A stretch of 64,000 nt of DNA from NCBI GenBank assembly GCA_008694505.1, contig VZDJ01000049.1, forward strand, positions 3,749,932 to 3,813,931. Reading direction: 5' to 3'. Below the pieces are notes generated by a model that saw only the letters and a program-made list of their open reading frames with translations, was not told where the DNA came from and searched no databases. Shown here piece after piece: positions 48,554 through 63,300 of this stretch (its first letter is position 1; the number at the start of each line of letters is the position of its first letter). A program made the position numbers and the translations under genes. The DNA comes from Cyanoderma ruficeps (taxonomy: Eukaryota; Chordata; Aves; Passeriformes; Timaliidae).

Positions 48554-51500
48554 CCTCAAAGCATGGGCTTGGAGCACTCCACTGGCTTTCCTGGAGGGAA
48601 TGTGATCCTGTGTTTTCCAGACCCCTGTGGCGCTGTAGCTGTAGAGTGAATGATGTTGGTTTGGGAAAAAAAACAACAGCTTGCTGTGATCATAATTTTT
48701 TCAGTATGTTCTCCACCGTAGCTTTTGGCAATTGCCTACTTGTTTGAATTACTTCCCAATTAATGAGTTTGCAGGGAACTACCGGCCAATATCTCATTTA
48801 ATAGCTTCTCCTCTTAGTCCTTTTCCATTTTTTTCCCCCTACTCTCCAACAACTCGTTGTCTTTGTTTGATGTTCAACCTGGTATGTGTCGTTTTAGCTT
48901 TTATTTAATTGCTTTTGACTTTCAGTTGCCACAGTGCCCTTTTTCATGTAATAACAGACAGCAAGGACTGCCAGCAAAGCTGTGAATTTTCAAGGGTTAC
49001 TGCAGTTTTTTTTTTTCTCCTGTAAATCTTTTCCTTATGATAAAAGGAGCAGTATACATCTGTTCTGCAATAGAGAGCTCATTATCTTTTGGGGCTTCTA
49101 TTAGCTACAAGCTGTGCAACATATTTTTTTTTTTACAAAGAATGGTCATTTGCAAGTGAAGTAAGGGATCTGTTGGATACATTTAGCAAGAGATTTCCTT
49201 TGTAATTTCTACAGTTGGAGCGTAATGTTAAAAAATTCAGAAATTAATGAGGAAAAAAAAACACGAAAAAAAAATCACAGCTGAAAACTTATAGAAGGTC
49301 CAAGTTGTCTGCAGCTGCCATGAAGAAAATAAAAAAGGTTAAATGAGGCAGAAATAAAGAAAAGGCTACGCTTGTATAGGGCAACCCCATAACCATAAGT
49401 GTGAAAATGTACGTCTTTTTTCTTACTCTTTTCATTTCTCACTTATAGCTTAAGTGAGGCATTAAGAAACGTATAAAGTTTTAGCACTATGGTTTTTCAG
49501 TGAATTTAATACAGTGGAATGATGTCACCTTCAGTAGTTCTTGAACAGTAGGTGTCTCCCAGCCTCTCGTGCACTCTATTTCCTTTAATTATTCCTAAAC
49601 TATTCTTAACAGAAATTAGCACATCAAAGCAATGAGAAACCAATGAGAAAAAAATCCCTTTGTAGAAGTTCATGTATTGAGCCTGTGTGATTAAAAAAGG
49701 TGACAATTCTGGAAAAGTTGTATCGAGAGGACATAGAGAGGGTGATGTTTGGGTTTTTTTATTCCCCACTCCTAAAAACTCAGTTAAGTGAAATTCCATC
49801 AAAACTCTCAGTGTTTTACAGACAGGCTGCTGGAATGTAGTTTTGGGTTTTTACACACGCAAACATATAATATGTATAAATAAAATTCTTATTTAGGAAG
49901 GTGTGTGAGGCAGCCTTAACTTAGTTTTCTCTGTACACGGAGAAAACTGTCCTCTTATTTACATTAAAGTGCCAAAATCAATCCCTGCTGCTATTTAGAA
50001 CCATCAGCTTTGAATTCAGCTCTTTGACAGGAGCTTTGTCCACACCACAGTGAAAGAGCCTGGACACCTGACACTTAGATTTTGAAAATAATTCCAGGAT
50101 GGATTAGAATATTAAAACCAAGAGAGAAGAAAATCCCGTTATAATCAGTCATTTGTTAATTCCTGTCCATAAAGGAGAGGTCCCAATAATTCCTGTCGAC
50201 CAATGCCAAAGATGAAAGTCTTGTTAACACAGGTGTCAAGGCAAAGGAGTTCCAGATCATTGGGCATTTTATTTCACTTTAATGTTTAGGGAGGCAGCTG
50301 AGGAAATATATTGGCTTACACTCCTGTCCCAGCATTCATCATAGACAGAATTTATGGCCAAAATGAAGGACCAGCTTTCCTTTCTTAATAGATGCCTGCA
50401 ATGTTATCTCCATGGTATAAAGTGTAATTAAATTCAAATATTCATCCTATTAAACGGTTCAACTTTAGTTTGAATCAAGTGCAGAGATACATTTGCTGGC
50501 TTGCTCTGCCAAGCTGCCTGTCTGCAGAGAAGATTAACAGGGGAGACAGGCGGGGAGGCTGATTCATCCCAGCACTTGTGGATTTTAAGATTAGATTGGC
50601 CATTTCTTTTTTATGCAAAATGTAAACATATCTGCAATTACCTCTAAGAGAAAGCTAAGTACTGGTTAGTTATGACTGATATGGCAGCCACTGTGCAGAG
50701 ACACACAGCAGTGCTCTTCCTTCTACTCCGTGTTCGAATTAGTCCGTGGTAACTTTGTCACAAATCAGATTTACCAGCAGGGCTGGCGAAGGGCTGTGCT
50801 GTCCTCGCTCACACTCTCTGGAAAAACAAATCCACGACCCATAAACCACATTTTGTCCCTCTCCTGAGGAGGAGCACGTGTTTGATGGCCTCTGTCAGCC
50901 CGGCAGTGCTGGGAAATCTGGTGTGCATGGTGAGGAGGGACGGGCAAGAAAAGGGGCCTGGGGGCTGTTGGGGCTCCTGCGCTTCACTGTAGAAACACTG
51001 GGGAGAATTGTGGCAAAACCATGTTCAAAAGTGCATTTTGAGACTGAAATTGTAACCTCACGCAGAAAAACTCATAGTGAGGGAGGGCTCTTCAAGGGAG
51101 GAATGTTCCTTGAGTTGCTTTTCAGTCCTTTCCCCGTTGTTCAGTAGCATTAAAGACTATCAAGATTTTCTCCAAAATTGATAGATATGGAAGTTTTTTA
51201 AAAAAGAAAAACTGCATCTTTTAAAGCACCTTTGACCTAGCAGTGTTTTTTTTCTGGAGAATCCAGATAAAATGTCCTTTGGAGAACAATTGCATTCTCC
51301 CCTCCTGGAAAAGGAAATCCCCTGGCCCAGTGTCACCAGAGGAGTCTGCAGAGACAGGACGGAGCTCTGCCAGGGCAGTCTCATGTCTCCTGTCCACAAG
51401 AGCAGGTATTTCTTCCATCCTCTATGACTACTCTGGGGGTTTGGGGTTTTTTGTTCTTTTTCTTTGAAAATTTAATATCTTATCCAACCACAGCCAGCCC

Positions 51501-54500
51501 TCCTCCATTCCAGACCTAGACTTTGAGAATCTGAAGAAGAGCAGCCTTTGGAAAGCAGATTTCAGAAGACACGCAGAGCTGATTAAGTGACAACTGTTAA
51601 GTTACAGAACTTTAAGAACCCCAGCTTAAATTTTATATGAGTTTAAAGGACAGCATTAGCAACATAATTTTGAAAGAAGAAAATATCCAGAAGTAGTGCC
51701 AATCTGCCTGCAGATTACCAATTAAAATATTTTCACTCTGGCAGTGATAGTGCAAAGTTATCAAAGGACTTCTGAATTGAAGCTAGATAACCACCAACCC
51801 TAAAGAAAATGATCTTTATTCTGAGATAGTAGAGCAGAATGCAGCACATGCAAATCCACGCCGCTTTACATCTGTCTTCCTTCCAATTCCTGCTGAACCA
51901 TCCCCAAACACCCAATATCCAGCAAATCCACAGGCTGCCTCCTTCTTCAGCCCTCTCCCAGCTTTAGAGCTTTGCTTATCTCTGTAGAATTTTACAATAC
52001 GAGTATCTCTTTGGATCCTTGCTTACCTCTTTGGTACTAGAAAACATGGAAATTGTTTGGGGAATCATGGACCTACAAATGACACTGGGAGTTCAGGAGC
52101 TGTTACACTGCACTGCTTTCAATATTCTGGGTTACAGTTCTGGGTGAAAACTGTTTAACAGGTATCACATTAAAGGTTATTTGAGCTTTCTAGCTGGAAG
52201 AAATGGGGACAGATCATTTTACAGTTAATTTTATAGAGTAGAGTTTGCCTTGTAGTCCGCAGAACTCCCAAATAACCAAGTTTACAAGGAGAAGCCTGTT
52301 ACCCAATAAAAATTAATTGTACCATCAGCTGGGTTCTTATTGAGTGTTTTTATTGTGAGACCACTAAAGGATGGTTTTATATCAAGATATTCTAGATAGA
52401 GAAGACAGCCTGAGTCAGTGCCTGGTAGATTTCCAGTCTGCCATTAACTCATCTGTGGTAAATAACACAGGAAAAGTCGTGTAAAAAGCAAAACCATGTG
52501 CTGAACCAAAAGCAAATAAATGACTTGTGCCACTGGTGTTATTGGGGCAATAGCTGTTAATGGCAAGCAGTAAACTTAATTAAAGTTTGTCAGTAAAATA
52601 AAAGTGGGTTTGTTGGCTTTTTTGTTTTTAATTCTACCCTCAGTCCCTGGTTTATTCACTCCACCCTCTTCCCCTCCCCATCCCCTGCCCTACGCAATAA
52701 ATGAGGTGATTTCCACAGGACACAAGCACCTGAACAGGAAAGAAATTGAGCCACACACTCACGGCGTGGACACTGCCAGCACTGCCCAGTGAACCCTCAC
52801 TGTGGCATTTTCTGGCTTTTCTTTCCAGCCGTGATCATAAAAACCGTTCAGGAAGGCTTTTGTGAGATTAATTAGCAGAAGCCAAAAAAGCTGAACGGGC
52901 TCTAACCTTTCTAATTTCATGGTGTATAAAACAGAAGTAGCACAGATGATTATCTCATAGGGAGAAGCTCAAGAACTTACAAGAGGTTTAGTAATTCTGA
53001 AATATTTATAGAGACAGACACGGTGAATGTTATGTCACTGAGATCAGGAAAAGAGCAGCTTTTTGTGCTCATATGGAAACTGAATCTCTACACTGAGTTA
53101 TATATTCTGCTTTCCTTCCTGTTTACCATTCCTCTTAAGTTTATTTCACCTTCCTTTACCCTCCGTAACAGGTGGGTATAATGTCAAAAACTGTATAAAA
53201 AATAAATGGAGTAAACTTAGCAATTTGTACTGCATTTGACATGTTGAGATATTATATAAAGATTTTTTTCTAGGGAAAAAAACCTTCATCTTGACATTTA
53301 TCTTTTCACCTCAGAATTGGGTGATTTTTCTGGTGTAAACATTCATGGTTTTTTACCTAGATTTGTGTTTAAAGTAAAAGTATATTTGCTAAAAACAAGC
53401 AAATTAAAAGTGTACACATGTGAAGGGAAAAGAAGATCAAAGTCAAAACCAAATCTAATCTTCTTAAAGTAAGACTTAGCTTGTTTAGTGGATACAACTA
53501 CAGAATATTTTTTTCACTGGTGAAACTAAAAAGGAGTATTCAAAACCATAAGATCAATTATCTTAATGAAATATAAGAATTAAAAGAAATATATACATGC
53601 AAAGAAAGATTCCCTTTTAAATTTAAAAAAATATATATTTTATGACTTCACAAAGCTGTCATCCAAAACAGAATGAAAGATATTTACTTCTCCTTTTTCA
53701 AGTTAAAAATATTCCTCAGGGACTTCAAGCTGCAGGTTTGAGATCCTGGTGGTCGTACACACAGGTCATGACTGAGCAGAGCTCCCGATACAGTAAAACA
53801 AGTAAATGCACAAACCAACCATGAATCAAGAGCAAACAGAATTTGAACTTTGGATTCCCATTCCTTCATTTCACATCTCTGCAGCCCAACATGATCATTG
53901 CAGGAACTGAGTATCCATGATTCACATGATTTAAAAGTCTGAGTAACCAACCAAATGTTTCCCCTGCCTGAGTAAATACATGGCAGACATCAAACCAATT
54001 TCATGACAAACGCTGATTTGGCTTTAGAAGTTGCCTCTAAGCTGACGGCATCCAGCTGAAATGGATGGTGACATTCGGTTTAGTGGCGAGTGAGCATTTC
54101 GCGGTTCCCAGGGGCTCGCTGGAGGAGGATTCGTCACCTCTGGAGTCACCGATTTCCTCCCACTGACTCTAGAGGGAAGTAGAGCACCGAGCTGTGATCC
54201 ACATCTCGTGCATCGCAGAAATCCTCCCACTCTCCAGCTCTGCCTATTTTACTGCCTCGTTGGGAAGGTTGCTGCAGAGGTTTGTTGATGCAAGACTCAG
54301 CACCTACCACATTTTAAATTCTTGCCTTTTTCTCTTTTTTTATTTTTTTTTGGTTTTATTTTTTGTGGGTATTGATTATACTTGGAAATTAGACACCGTT
54401 CTTTAAACATTTTTAAGGCTGAACTTTAGTCTTGAGCTTGATGGCAAAGCTCCCAATGTATTCCCCAGAAGCTGTATTTCACCTTGGAGTGAACAACGTT

Positions 54501-55718
54501 TTTAAAGAGTAAAATCACCCCCAAACTTCTCTAAGCAGACTTTGTATCTCAATATTGTCTCTGTTATAATGATAATGAGTGCCAATGTGACCATTTGGGT
54601 TTTGAGGACCATTTTAAAAAGAACATTAGTAACTTATAAAATATCACATTTAAAGTATTAGATCTTCCTCGAGTAATTGGAGGGAATTATTAATTCCCTG
54701 TATATTTTTACAAAATTCCACATCCTCTATTATAATAAATGTTATAAAGATAACACTGGGTTCAACATTATTCAGCATTTAACAATTAATTTACATAATG
54801 TAAATATTAATGCGGCCTTGAGCACTGTGGGACTGAGGAATTCTGAACACTGTGCATTTCATTACCTCCAATATTGCAGCCAGTTACTTCCTGCAGGACA
54901 CTTGGGAGATCCTTGGAGGGGTTCATGTTGTGTATTAAAGTAACAAAATGAACTTCCTAAAACTCAGGACATTCTTCCGGAACTACCTAAGAATCTCTTA
55001 ATGGTCCCTTTTCTATAGATTTTTATTTTCATTGCTAAAAGATTCAGGACTGCTCTTCGTTGGAGCTCTCCCAAAGGTGTTTTGGCCCATAAATCCCAAG
55101 GGTTTATGATTCTCTTCCCAGGGTAACATGACTGATAGCAAGGAACAACGATTTTATTTTTCATTTTCCCCTCTGTGCTGAGCACTGCTTTTTCAGACAC
55201 AAGTAGGAAAGGTAATAGTAAATATTCTCCATGCAAATCTGCATACATGCATATATAATCTGCATACAAAGGAGTCAATATTTTCTCATTAACAAATCTA
55301 CTCCAACCTGTAGTGAGGCCAGATTTCACTCTCTGCTTCCTGTCAGAACTACACACACTCCATGCACTTTTTGTCAAACCATCTCTGTTAACATCCCAAA
55401 TGATAAATGAATTGTTTCATCTACAAGAGGTTAATTTTCATGTTTTTAATTGTCCTAAAACTTGACACAGATAAAGCAGAGTTATTTGTCCGACTCTGAA
55501 AGGAACCTTCAGAATTGGGAATTCAAGCCATTTTACTTGACTGTAACGAACACTAAATCTCAACCACACGTTGGAAATTTATGAATTGAGATGTGGATAG
55601 ACATCTACACACTCCAGGTATGTGATGAGCACGTCCAAACATCATCATTCACCTTTTCAAGCCAGCAGAAAATATCTCCATAGCAACTTGCAGTTGCCAA
55701 CTGTGGCAGCCATTCCCA

Positions 55719-55756
55719 ACCACACACACACACAAAAAAATAAATAAAATTGGCAA
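55719..55756 (+). repeat. (CA)n followed by A/T-rich tail
   Basis: About seven CA units run into aaaaaaataaataaaa. Simple repeat only. Confidence 0.8.
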
Positions 55757-58745
55757 GCGAGGATTTATGTTGTTGGCAATTAACTCAAAAAGTCAAAAGT
55801 AGGAGTAACAACTGCTGTATCCTGTGTCCGTGTTCTCCAAAACTGGTCTGAAAATTTCAAGGGATGTGTTTAAAAGTAAACATATGAGGATATAAGTGCT
55901 CAGCAAACTTAAGGAAAAATTAGGAATCAGCACCTCAGAGCTGCTTTCATGGGACCCATCCCCAACAGTGATTTGCAACAAAAGACACTGAATATGTATT
56001 TACACGAGCGAGGATGTATTTCAAAAAGTGCCATCTTCCAGCACGTAGAAATACACATTTCTTGGCAGCTTATGGGCCATAAAGTTCTTACTGTGCCACA
56101 GATCACAAGGTCACAACTCACATCAAAGCTGAGACTATCAAAGCCACTTCAAATATCCAAGATGCTCGCCTGAAAATATTTCTTGCACATTTCAAGAAAA
56201 AAAAAATCCCCAAATCGGAACCCTTTAAGAAATAAATTAAACAAAGATAAAACTACAAAACACATCTTCTGGAGTCTGCAGTTTAACACACGAGAAAACA
56301 CACAGTGTATGTGATGCAGAAGAGGTCAGCAGTGCTGTGAGGCCAAATTATTTCAATTCCTGCCTTATCCACGCTAATCTCCGGAGCACTTTGAGATTGT
56401 TCCTCGACATGAGCCATGGCAGCAGCAGGGCAGGGTCAGGGGGGTGAGGAAACGTGCTGCTCTGGGAGGTGTGAGGCATCCCAAATTTGCTGCAGCCAAA
56501 AGGAAAGATCCGACACCGAGATCAGAGAGGAGCCGCGGGACAGAGCGTGGGAGGAATGGAGCGAACACAGCGACCACAGAGACCCCACCAGCTCCCCCTC
56601 ACAACCCCTGAAAACATTTCAGTGTTTGTGTCTCCACACCTCTGCTGAGTGCAAAACACCGTGGAACATTGAATTTATTTATTTTTTATTTTTTTGCTTC
56701 TTATTGCCCCATGAAAAAAACCCCCAAAAACAACAAAACAGAAAACCCCATGAAAAATTAACAGTTTTTTCCCCCAGTCTATTTTCAGTGGGGAACAAAA
56801 TTGCTGTTGCAATTTTTGACCAGGATTTTAATTTCTTGAAAGCATCTTCCCCTTTGAACTACAAAGCAAAGATGAAAGGTGTTAATTTTTTTAGCTACTG
56901 GATAAAAGCAAATGCTGCACAATGGTGGAAGTTGTACTGCAAGAGATCTGTAAATACAGCTATGGATGAAACCTAAATGGACCCACGGAGGAAATCCTGC
57001 CACTTGCAGGAAGTCATTTAGAAATAAACTGGCTGGTTCTGGTTTTCTCAGAAATTTGACCTAAATTAGAATTTTGGGAGAGTGAGGAAGCAAGCACCAT
57101 TCTCACTTGGCACATTCCCCTCAGCTCCCAGTTGTCCTCAGCCCTGGATGACAAAGAATGAAAGACAAAACCTGGCGATTAATTTGCAGGCCTTTAAAAC
57201 AAAAGTGAGGAGAAACGAGGATTCCCCACCCCTAAAAGCTTTGTGTCCCTTCTCTCCATGCACTGACAGGAACTAAGAGCCGACATCAGCTGCAAACTGA
57301 CACATCCCAGTAGGAAAACTGTCAAGGAGAGGAGGATTTAAGGACATCCCACGGCAGTCACAACAGCCACGTCTGCTGCCAAGGCTCTGTGAGGCAGCCA
57401 CATCCCTCTGTCTCTTGATCTCTGAAGTCCCCCCAGATCAGTCTGGGGAAAAAAAGTGCTTCAGCTCAGGCTTGAGACAACAGAATAAAATGAACAAGCA
57501 TCTCTGAGAAAAACTACAAAAAAGTTTTGCTGGAGCACAAGTCCTCAGTGCTTAGCATCAGGCCATTAAAATTCTTGGCAGCAGCTCACAGTCCTGCCTT
57601 GCCAATGGCCCACTTTTCATGCAGCCTATTTTTGTTTAGGAAAAAAAAACAACAACCCTTCAGAACATCTGAATATTAAACCTTTCTTCAAGCTATAATG
57701 ATCAGGGAGATTAGCTCTGATCAGCAGTTTTAGGCCATATGTAAATTGGGTGTCCCTAGGCAGAGTAGCAAAGCATGAAATACCCTCCTTTTCTGCCTTT
57801 GGCTGGCAGGAATGAGGAGGCTGCTCCACACATCCTCATTAGTATTGGTTCACACCACCGGCTCAGCATTCCACAGGTTGTAATTCCTGGGCCTATGAGG
57901 GACTAGCCTGCAGCTAAGGTACACCAGATTGGCAAGAGAAAATCCACGAGAACAAAGAAACCTTTACTTCTTTTGGTTTCTCTTAATTAACACTTTTTTT
58001 TTTTTTAATGTTTTCACTCCTCTGGCTGCTCCAGCCCGAGCAAATTTAGAAGTATTTAAGCAGCATCACCACTACCCATCCTCACAGCTCAGGAAAAGGC
58101 TAAAATACACTAAGGAAGATTTTTTTTTTCCTCTACTCCAGCACACAGTGTTTGAACCCCTCAGGGCACACCAAAGTAATAGAAAGATGTACCAGCACTG
58201 AGTAAATATCACAACACTTTTTATGGAACAATATATTTAATATAGAGCCATGGTGGGCATGAACAAACTCCCTGCTACAGCCTGGGCGGGAGAGCATCTC
58301 TCCCTGGATGAGATCTGAGAAAACAATCTCTGCCTTTTCCAGGAAATTTGATTTAGCTTCATTTAGGAGACAGACATCTCCATTCAGCGGCAAAAACACT
58401 CTGAACAAAGGATCTTTGAGAAATGGTTCCCAAATTGTGGTGCCTGGCGGGAGGTGGCACAATCAGCAGCCGGGGATGTGCCTGTGCTGGGGCTGCTCCG
58501 AGCTCGGCACGGGCTCCTCTGCTCCCCCTGCTTGGAGGAGATTGTTAATAATACCCGAACTGCTGCTTTAATCTACACACTGATCCGGGAAAACACTCGG
58601 AATCCTCATGTCCTTCTCCTACACTTTGCAGTTGGAGTAGCTGCTTGTAAAGGAACTGACAGACAAATTTCAACCTGCAGAGCAGGGAGAGGGGAAAAGC
58701 AGAAGGCTTGCCTGCCTGCTTGCTTCCAAAAGGATTCTTCAAAAA

Positions 58746-58752
58746 NNNNNNN
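58746..58752. other. Short assembly gap (7 N) in an A-run
   Basis: Seven unknown bases interrupt a run of A, followed by roughly 50 bp of A-rich sequence with G interruptions. This is typical of unresolved homopolymer length. Confidence 0.99.
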
Positions 58753-60021
58753 AAAAAAAAAAAAAAAGAAATATAAAAAAAGAGAAAAGAAAAATGAGTT
58801 AAAACTTTATTCAATAGCAATGAAGCCTGAAGCTGATAATTTCGACTTTCTGGGATACAGCTGTAGCAATGAGAAAATAAGAGCCCAAAGGATGGATAAA
58901 CTATATTATCTTAACTAGCAAAGGCAAGCCTTCAAAAAAATGAAATTGGAAAAGAAAAGCTATACTATTAACTTCTTTTTTTCCCTGGCTAAGAGAACAC
59001 GATCAAATTTTCAATTCTTTAGTTCTCTCCTAGTCAGCCTGCAGCACACACCAAGCCTGCTGGAAGTGTAACCTCCCCAAATGAAACTGCCACATAAGCA
59101 AGATTACAACAAGCCCAGGAGGCACGTCTATCTTTTTTGCTCTTATAATTATTTTGAGTACTGTAGGTTTTTTTTCCTAACAGTTGCTATGATAGAGTTC
59201 AGCTTAAAATCAAGAAGGCAAAACTGTTTAAATTAACAAAACCAAGAAGTTTGCAAAACAATGCTCGACGGTGTGCCCCAACAGTAATGTCTGCAATTTC
59301 ATGATCCATTACCCTGTCTGTTAAAACGTGCTGATGTTTCTCCTCTGCTTCTGTTTTCCAGGCCCTTCTCTGCCACAGCTGGGGACCCAGCTCCTGTGTC
59401 AAATTCTGCCCAGTCAGATTCGGGGAGAGCTCATCCCATCTGCACAAAGTGTTGACGTGACAAGATCAGCACTGCCCATGGCAGGTTGATTAAATTTATT
59501 GCTAACTTTGCTTGTTAAACCTGCATCTGTTTTCATAACCTTGTACTGCAGCGATGGTAACCAGGGCAAAATCAATTTGCTCAAAGCCACACCAGAGACA
59601 TTTCGGTATTTTGGGTCCCTCCATTAGCAGAATTACATTATTTTAGTGCTTTTTCTAATTGTTCTGTTTATATGAGTATTCGTTCAGCGTGTGGCCACTG
59701 TTTACCAGAAATTGTCAGAGCAGGTTTAGGGTGTGAGCTTTCTCTCCAGCACAATTTATCTGAGTAGTCCCTCAACTTGTTCATACTTTTACAGAATTTG
59801 TCAGACCAAAACCTTAAACCACGTTTGCTCAGCTGCTGCTGGCACTGGCATTACTGTGTCTCAGCGGAATGCAGATCCCAAACCTCAAGAACCCAAAACC
59901 TTTTTTCAGCCTTAAGACAATGAACTGCTGTTAGTGGAAGAACCCAAAGCAAGTTCAATTAAATACATCAGTAGGGTTCTCACTCCTTTGACATTCACCC
60001 TGACTTCATCCTTATTGAAAG

Positions 60022-60319
60022 GAGGGACAGGGATTTTTGCAGGGCAGCCAGTGACAGGACAGGGGCATAATTTTAAACTGAAGCAGAGCAAAGTTAGATG
60101 GGATATTAGGGAGAAATTCTGCCCTGTGAGGGTGGTGAGGCCCTGGCACAGGGTGCCCAGAGCAGCTGTGGCTGCCCTTGGATCCCTGGAAGTGTCCAAG
60201 GCCAGGTTGGATGGGGCTTGGAACACCCTGGGACAGTGGAAGGTGTCCCTGCCCATGTGCTGGAATGGGATGAGCTTTAAGTCCCCTTCAACCCAAACCA
60301 TTCCAGGATTCTGTGATTT
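60022..60319 (+). mobile_element. CR1 LINE 3' fragment, plus strand
   Basis: About 300 bp in CR1 sense order: 'cagtgacaggacaggggcat', 'aattttaaactgaagcagag', 'gggtggtgaggccctggcac', 'gccaaggttgg'-type text around 60200, 'ggaaggtgtccctgcccatg' and a final 'attctgtgattt'. It looks well preserved. The open frames on both strands here (59912-60359) are shadows of the repeat. Confidence 0.88.
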
Positions 60320-63300
60320 CAGGGCTTGCTCCACCCCAGCCCCACCCTGCAAAGGTTAAAATTCCTCTGGCTGTGGCATTTCCACAGCCTGTGGAAGGAA
60401 GAACCTATTCTTGCATACAGGAGGAAACTCTATAGTGTTTAATAGTTTGATTTGCTATTATGTGCTACTGCATAAGTTTTATTTTAATATCACGCAGCTG
60501 CTGTGATTGCATTTTTATAATTGGTGCTCTGCCCCGGAGGAGAACTTTTTGAAGAGTAAAAAATGCTACCTAGGTGCTGACTCAGAGAATTTACAGAGTG
60601 CTTTGGGTAGCAGTACTTAAGCATGAAGCTTTCCAGCAAAGGTGCTGCAGGTGCTGAAGAATTCAAACTGCCAGATCAATGACGTTAATTAACGCTCCAT
60701 GCAACAGAATATAAAAGAAAATTAAGGTAGTGAATTAAATCCTGAAAGCAAAGTCCCATACAGAGTCGAGCTGAGATGCTGACAACCTTCTCAAATTTTG
60801 TATATTCTGAGAAATCCAGGCCTACATTACGGCCACAATCTGAATCTGGTGATGCAGCAGGGAAGGTTTTTGCTGTGCTGAACAGGGACCGTTGCCAATT
60901 TCATCTCCAAAGACCCAGATTTGTAGTACACGGGCTTTTAGCAACAGTGAGCCTGTATGAATTTCGCTGCCATCCCTCCTGATTTCACAATCTGCCCGTG
61001 CCAGCTGACACAAGGGGTTGTCATTCAAGAGCAAACCACAAAGACATCTCTCACAGACACTCCTCGGTGTTTCAGACGCTTCCCAAACTTCTCACAGGCA
61101 CCACAGCAGCACAGGGTCGACGGCAAGAAATGCCAGATGAAAAACATTTAAATAACACCTCTTTAAAAATTTAAAGCTGCTTTAAAGGAAGAGACTGTAT
61201 TTATAACCTCCAGTGGTAAAAGAGAATGACGGTTCGAGAGGTTCCTTTTTAATCAAACATCATGAAATTCAGATTGTAAAAACATACTGAGACTGGCAAT
61301 ATTTTCAAAGTCCAAAGGTTGTCACTGTAGATGAGAGACTTCTGTTTGGAGCAACAAATAACACGCCTTCATTTGAGAGAAGCAAAAGGAGTTAGGTGAA
61401 ATGAATGTGCAGAGTTGGGGGGTTTTGGTTGCCTTTTATTTTTTTTTAACTTTGGTTTTGGGGCTTTTTGCCCCACCCAGTTGGGAAATGCATCTTTATT
61501 ACCTCCCTCTGTGAGATCAACTAAACTCTGCCCTTTGAGAGCCTAAAGCAGCGAGGCCAGGAAATACAGATTCCATGTGTGCTTAATAAAATTGCACCCT
61601 CGGGTAGACTGGAAGAAAATTCATAATATATTAATTGAATGAGTAATCATATGACTCCGTGAATAAGACCTGCAGTGTATTGCCAATTATTTCATTAATT
61701 AAAGCAGCTTTGTCTTGAGGTGTGGCTCTCAATTTCAAAACCAGGTTAAAAATAAATTTCCCTGCCAAGTTTCCTGACAATGCTTTTGATGATTAAAATG
61801 AAATGACATTAAAAGTAGACTGTGCTCTTTACCTTTATAATGGGAATCATATTTTGTTTTTCTCTCAAGGATTTGACAGAGAAAATGAAACATTTTCATT
61901 CAGTAATGTGCATCTCCTTTCTTGGAGGTGTTATATGTGCTGCCATAATGTTTGCATGGCAAACATTGCTATTTTATATGTATTCACGTTTTTAATAATA
62001 TTCCTGTCTCTTAAGACAATAATTAAATACTTCTAGTACTCTTTAAATCATAGTTTACCCACACTAATTTTAGAACAGAGCATTCTGTATACTCACATTG
62101 TTTAAACACAGATCTGAAGCTGGGGCAGAGCTGTCCAGGAAAACATCCACTATTGTCACCAACATAATTTTTAGCACACAGTAACTTCCCTTTTCAAACT
62201 GCAAGTGGTTTTTAAGTACAATAAGTAAGGATTGAGGAAAAATCAGTTAAAATTCTTTATCCAAGTTATTTTCTCCTTTTGCTTTGGAATCAAAATTTTT
62301 TGCCTTCGTGAGTTTGACTTGTACAATTGAAACATGGAACTGAAGTCATGTATTCTCCATCAAAAGAATATTCAATATATTTTACTGCTCTGTGCTTAAA
62401 TCAGAGCAATGGTGAGCTACATTTATGTTCCCAAAAATCACTCTCTTGAATATGTATCTGTTAATATTTTCCTCAAGCCACATTTAAAAGACGTTTCTGC
62501 TGGAGTTTCCAACGTGTGCCAGCGGGAGATGGATTGAAAGCAAGAACTGTGAGCTCTCACCTTCAACCTGTCTATCACATTGCCCGAGTGTGAATCCAGC
62601 TCAGCACCAGCCGACAGCACCTTTCTCCCTTTCCCTCCACACGAAAGCCAATAATAAACTTTTCAAGGTTTCCAGAAAGTTCTTCAGGTACAAATGTGTC
62701 ATTTTATAAAAGCCTCTCCTACTTGGTTTCGAGCACGTTAGTGGTGCTCACCAGGAGGGCTTGATTGCTAAAAATAAATGTAATTTCCCACCTATTTTTG
62801 GTGGGCAGCCGTGGAATGCTGCTATAGAGAAGTAGTGCCACTGTGTGTGGAAATGAATAGTGGTGTGCAAAGGGGACGTTTTCTGCATTGAACAGATGTG
62901 ATCTGAATGAGGAAGTCAAAGAGTGACTTTTTCTACAAGTTGTGCTCAATATCTGAAAGCCAAGTGAACTATTTTGAATATTCCTATAAAATACAACGAA
63001 TTTCTCATACTGCCAAAATAGATTACTGTGGGCTTATTCTCACTAGGGTTTCCTTTCCTATTGCAATTGCCTTCACTCTTCCAAGGGGAGTGTGCAACTC
63101 TTTTTTGACTTCATGGGATTACAGACTGCAATTTAAACCCCAAGCTCTGTATTTGATGGTAGGGAAAGAAGAAGAACTGTGAGGGCATGAAATAAATGGA
63201 GAAATGAGGAAAAAAATACAGAAAAATGTGAACCTGAAGTTGAAAAAAACCATATTTTTTTGTCCTTCATGGGGGGTTTGGTTTGGGTTTTTTGGTTTGG

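Larger units (their letters stand above)
48554..60021. other. Long unique intron, no gene seen
   Basis: A+T-rich throughout, with scattered T-runs and A-runs, a short (CA)n and the 7-N gap. The region 56400-56600 is G+C-richer, but its open frame matches no family. Confidence 0.65.

Noticed and set aside
56416..56976. 186-codon plus-strand frame starting MAAAGQGQGGEE
   Set aside because: The alanine- and glycine-rich start comes from a G+C-rich patch; the remainder is A+T-rich with no domain and crosses low-complexity A-runs. No promoter or splice support.
59912..60359. Overlapping 146- and 141-codon frames on opposite strands
   Set aside because: Both mostly cover a CR1 3' fragment and are shadows of it.
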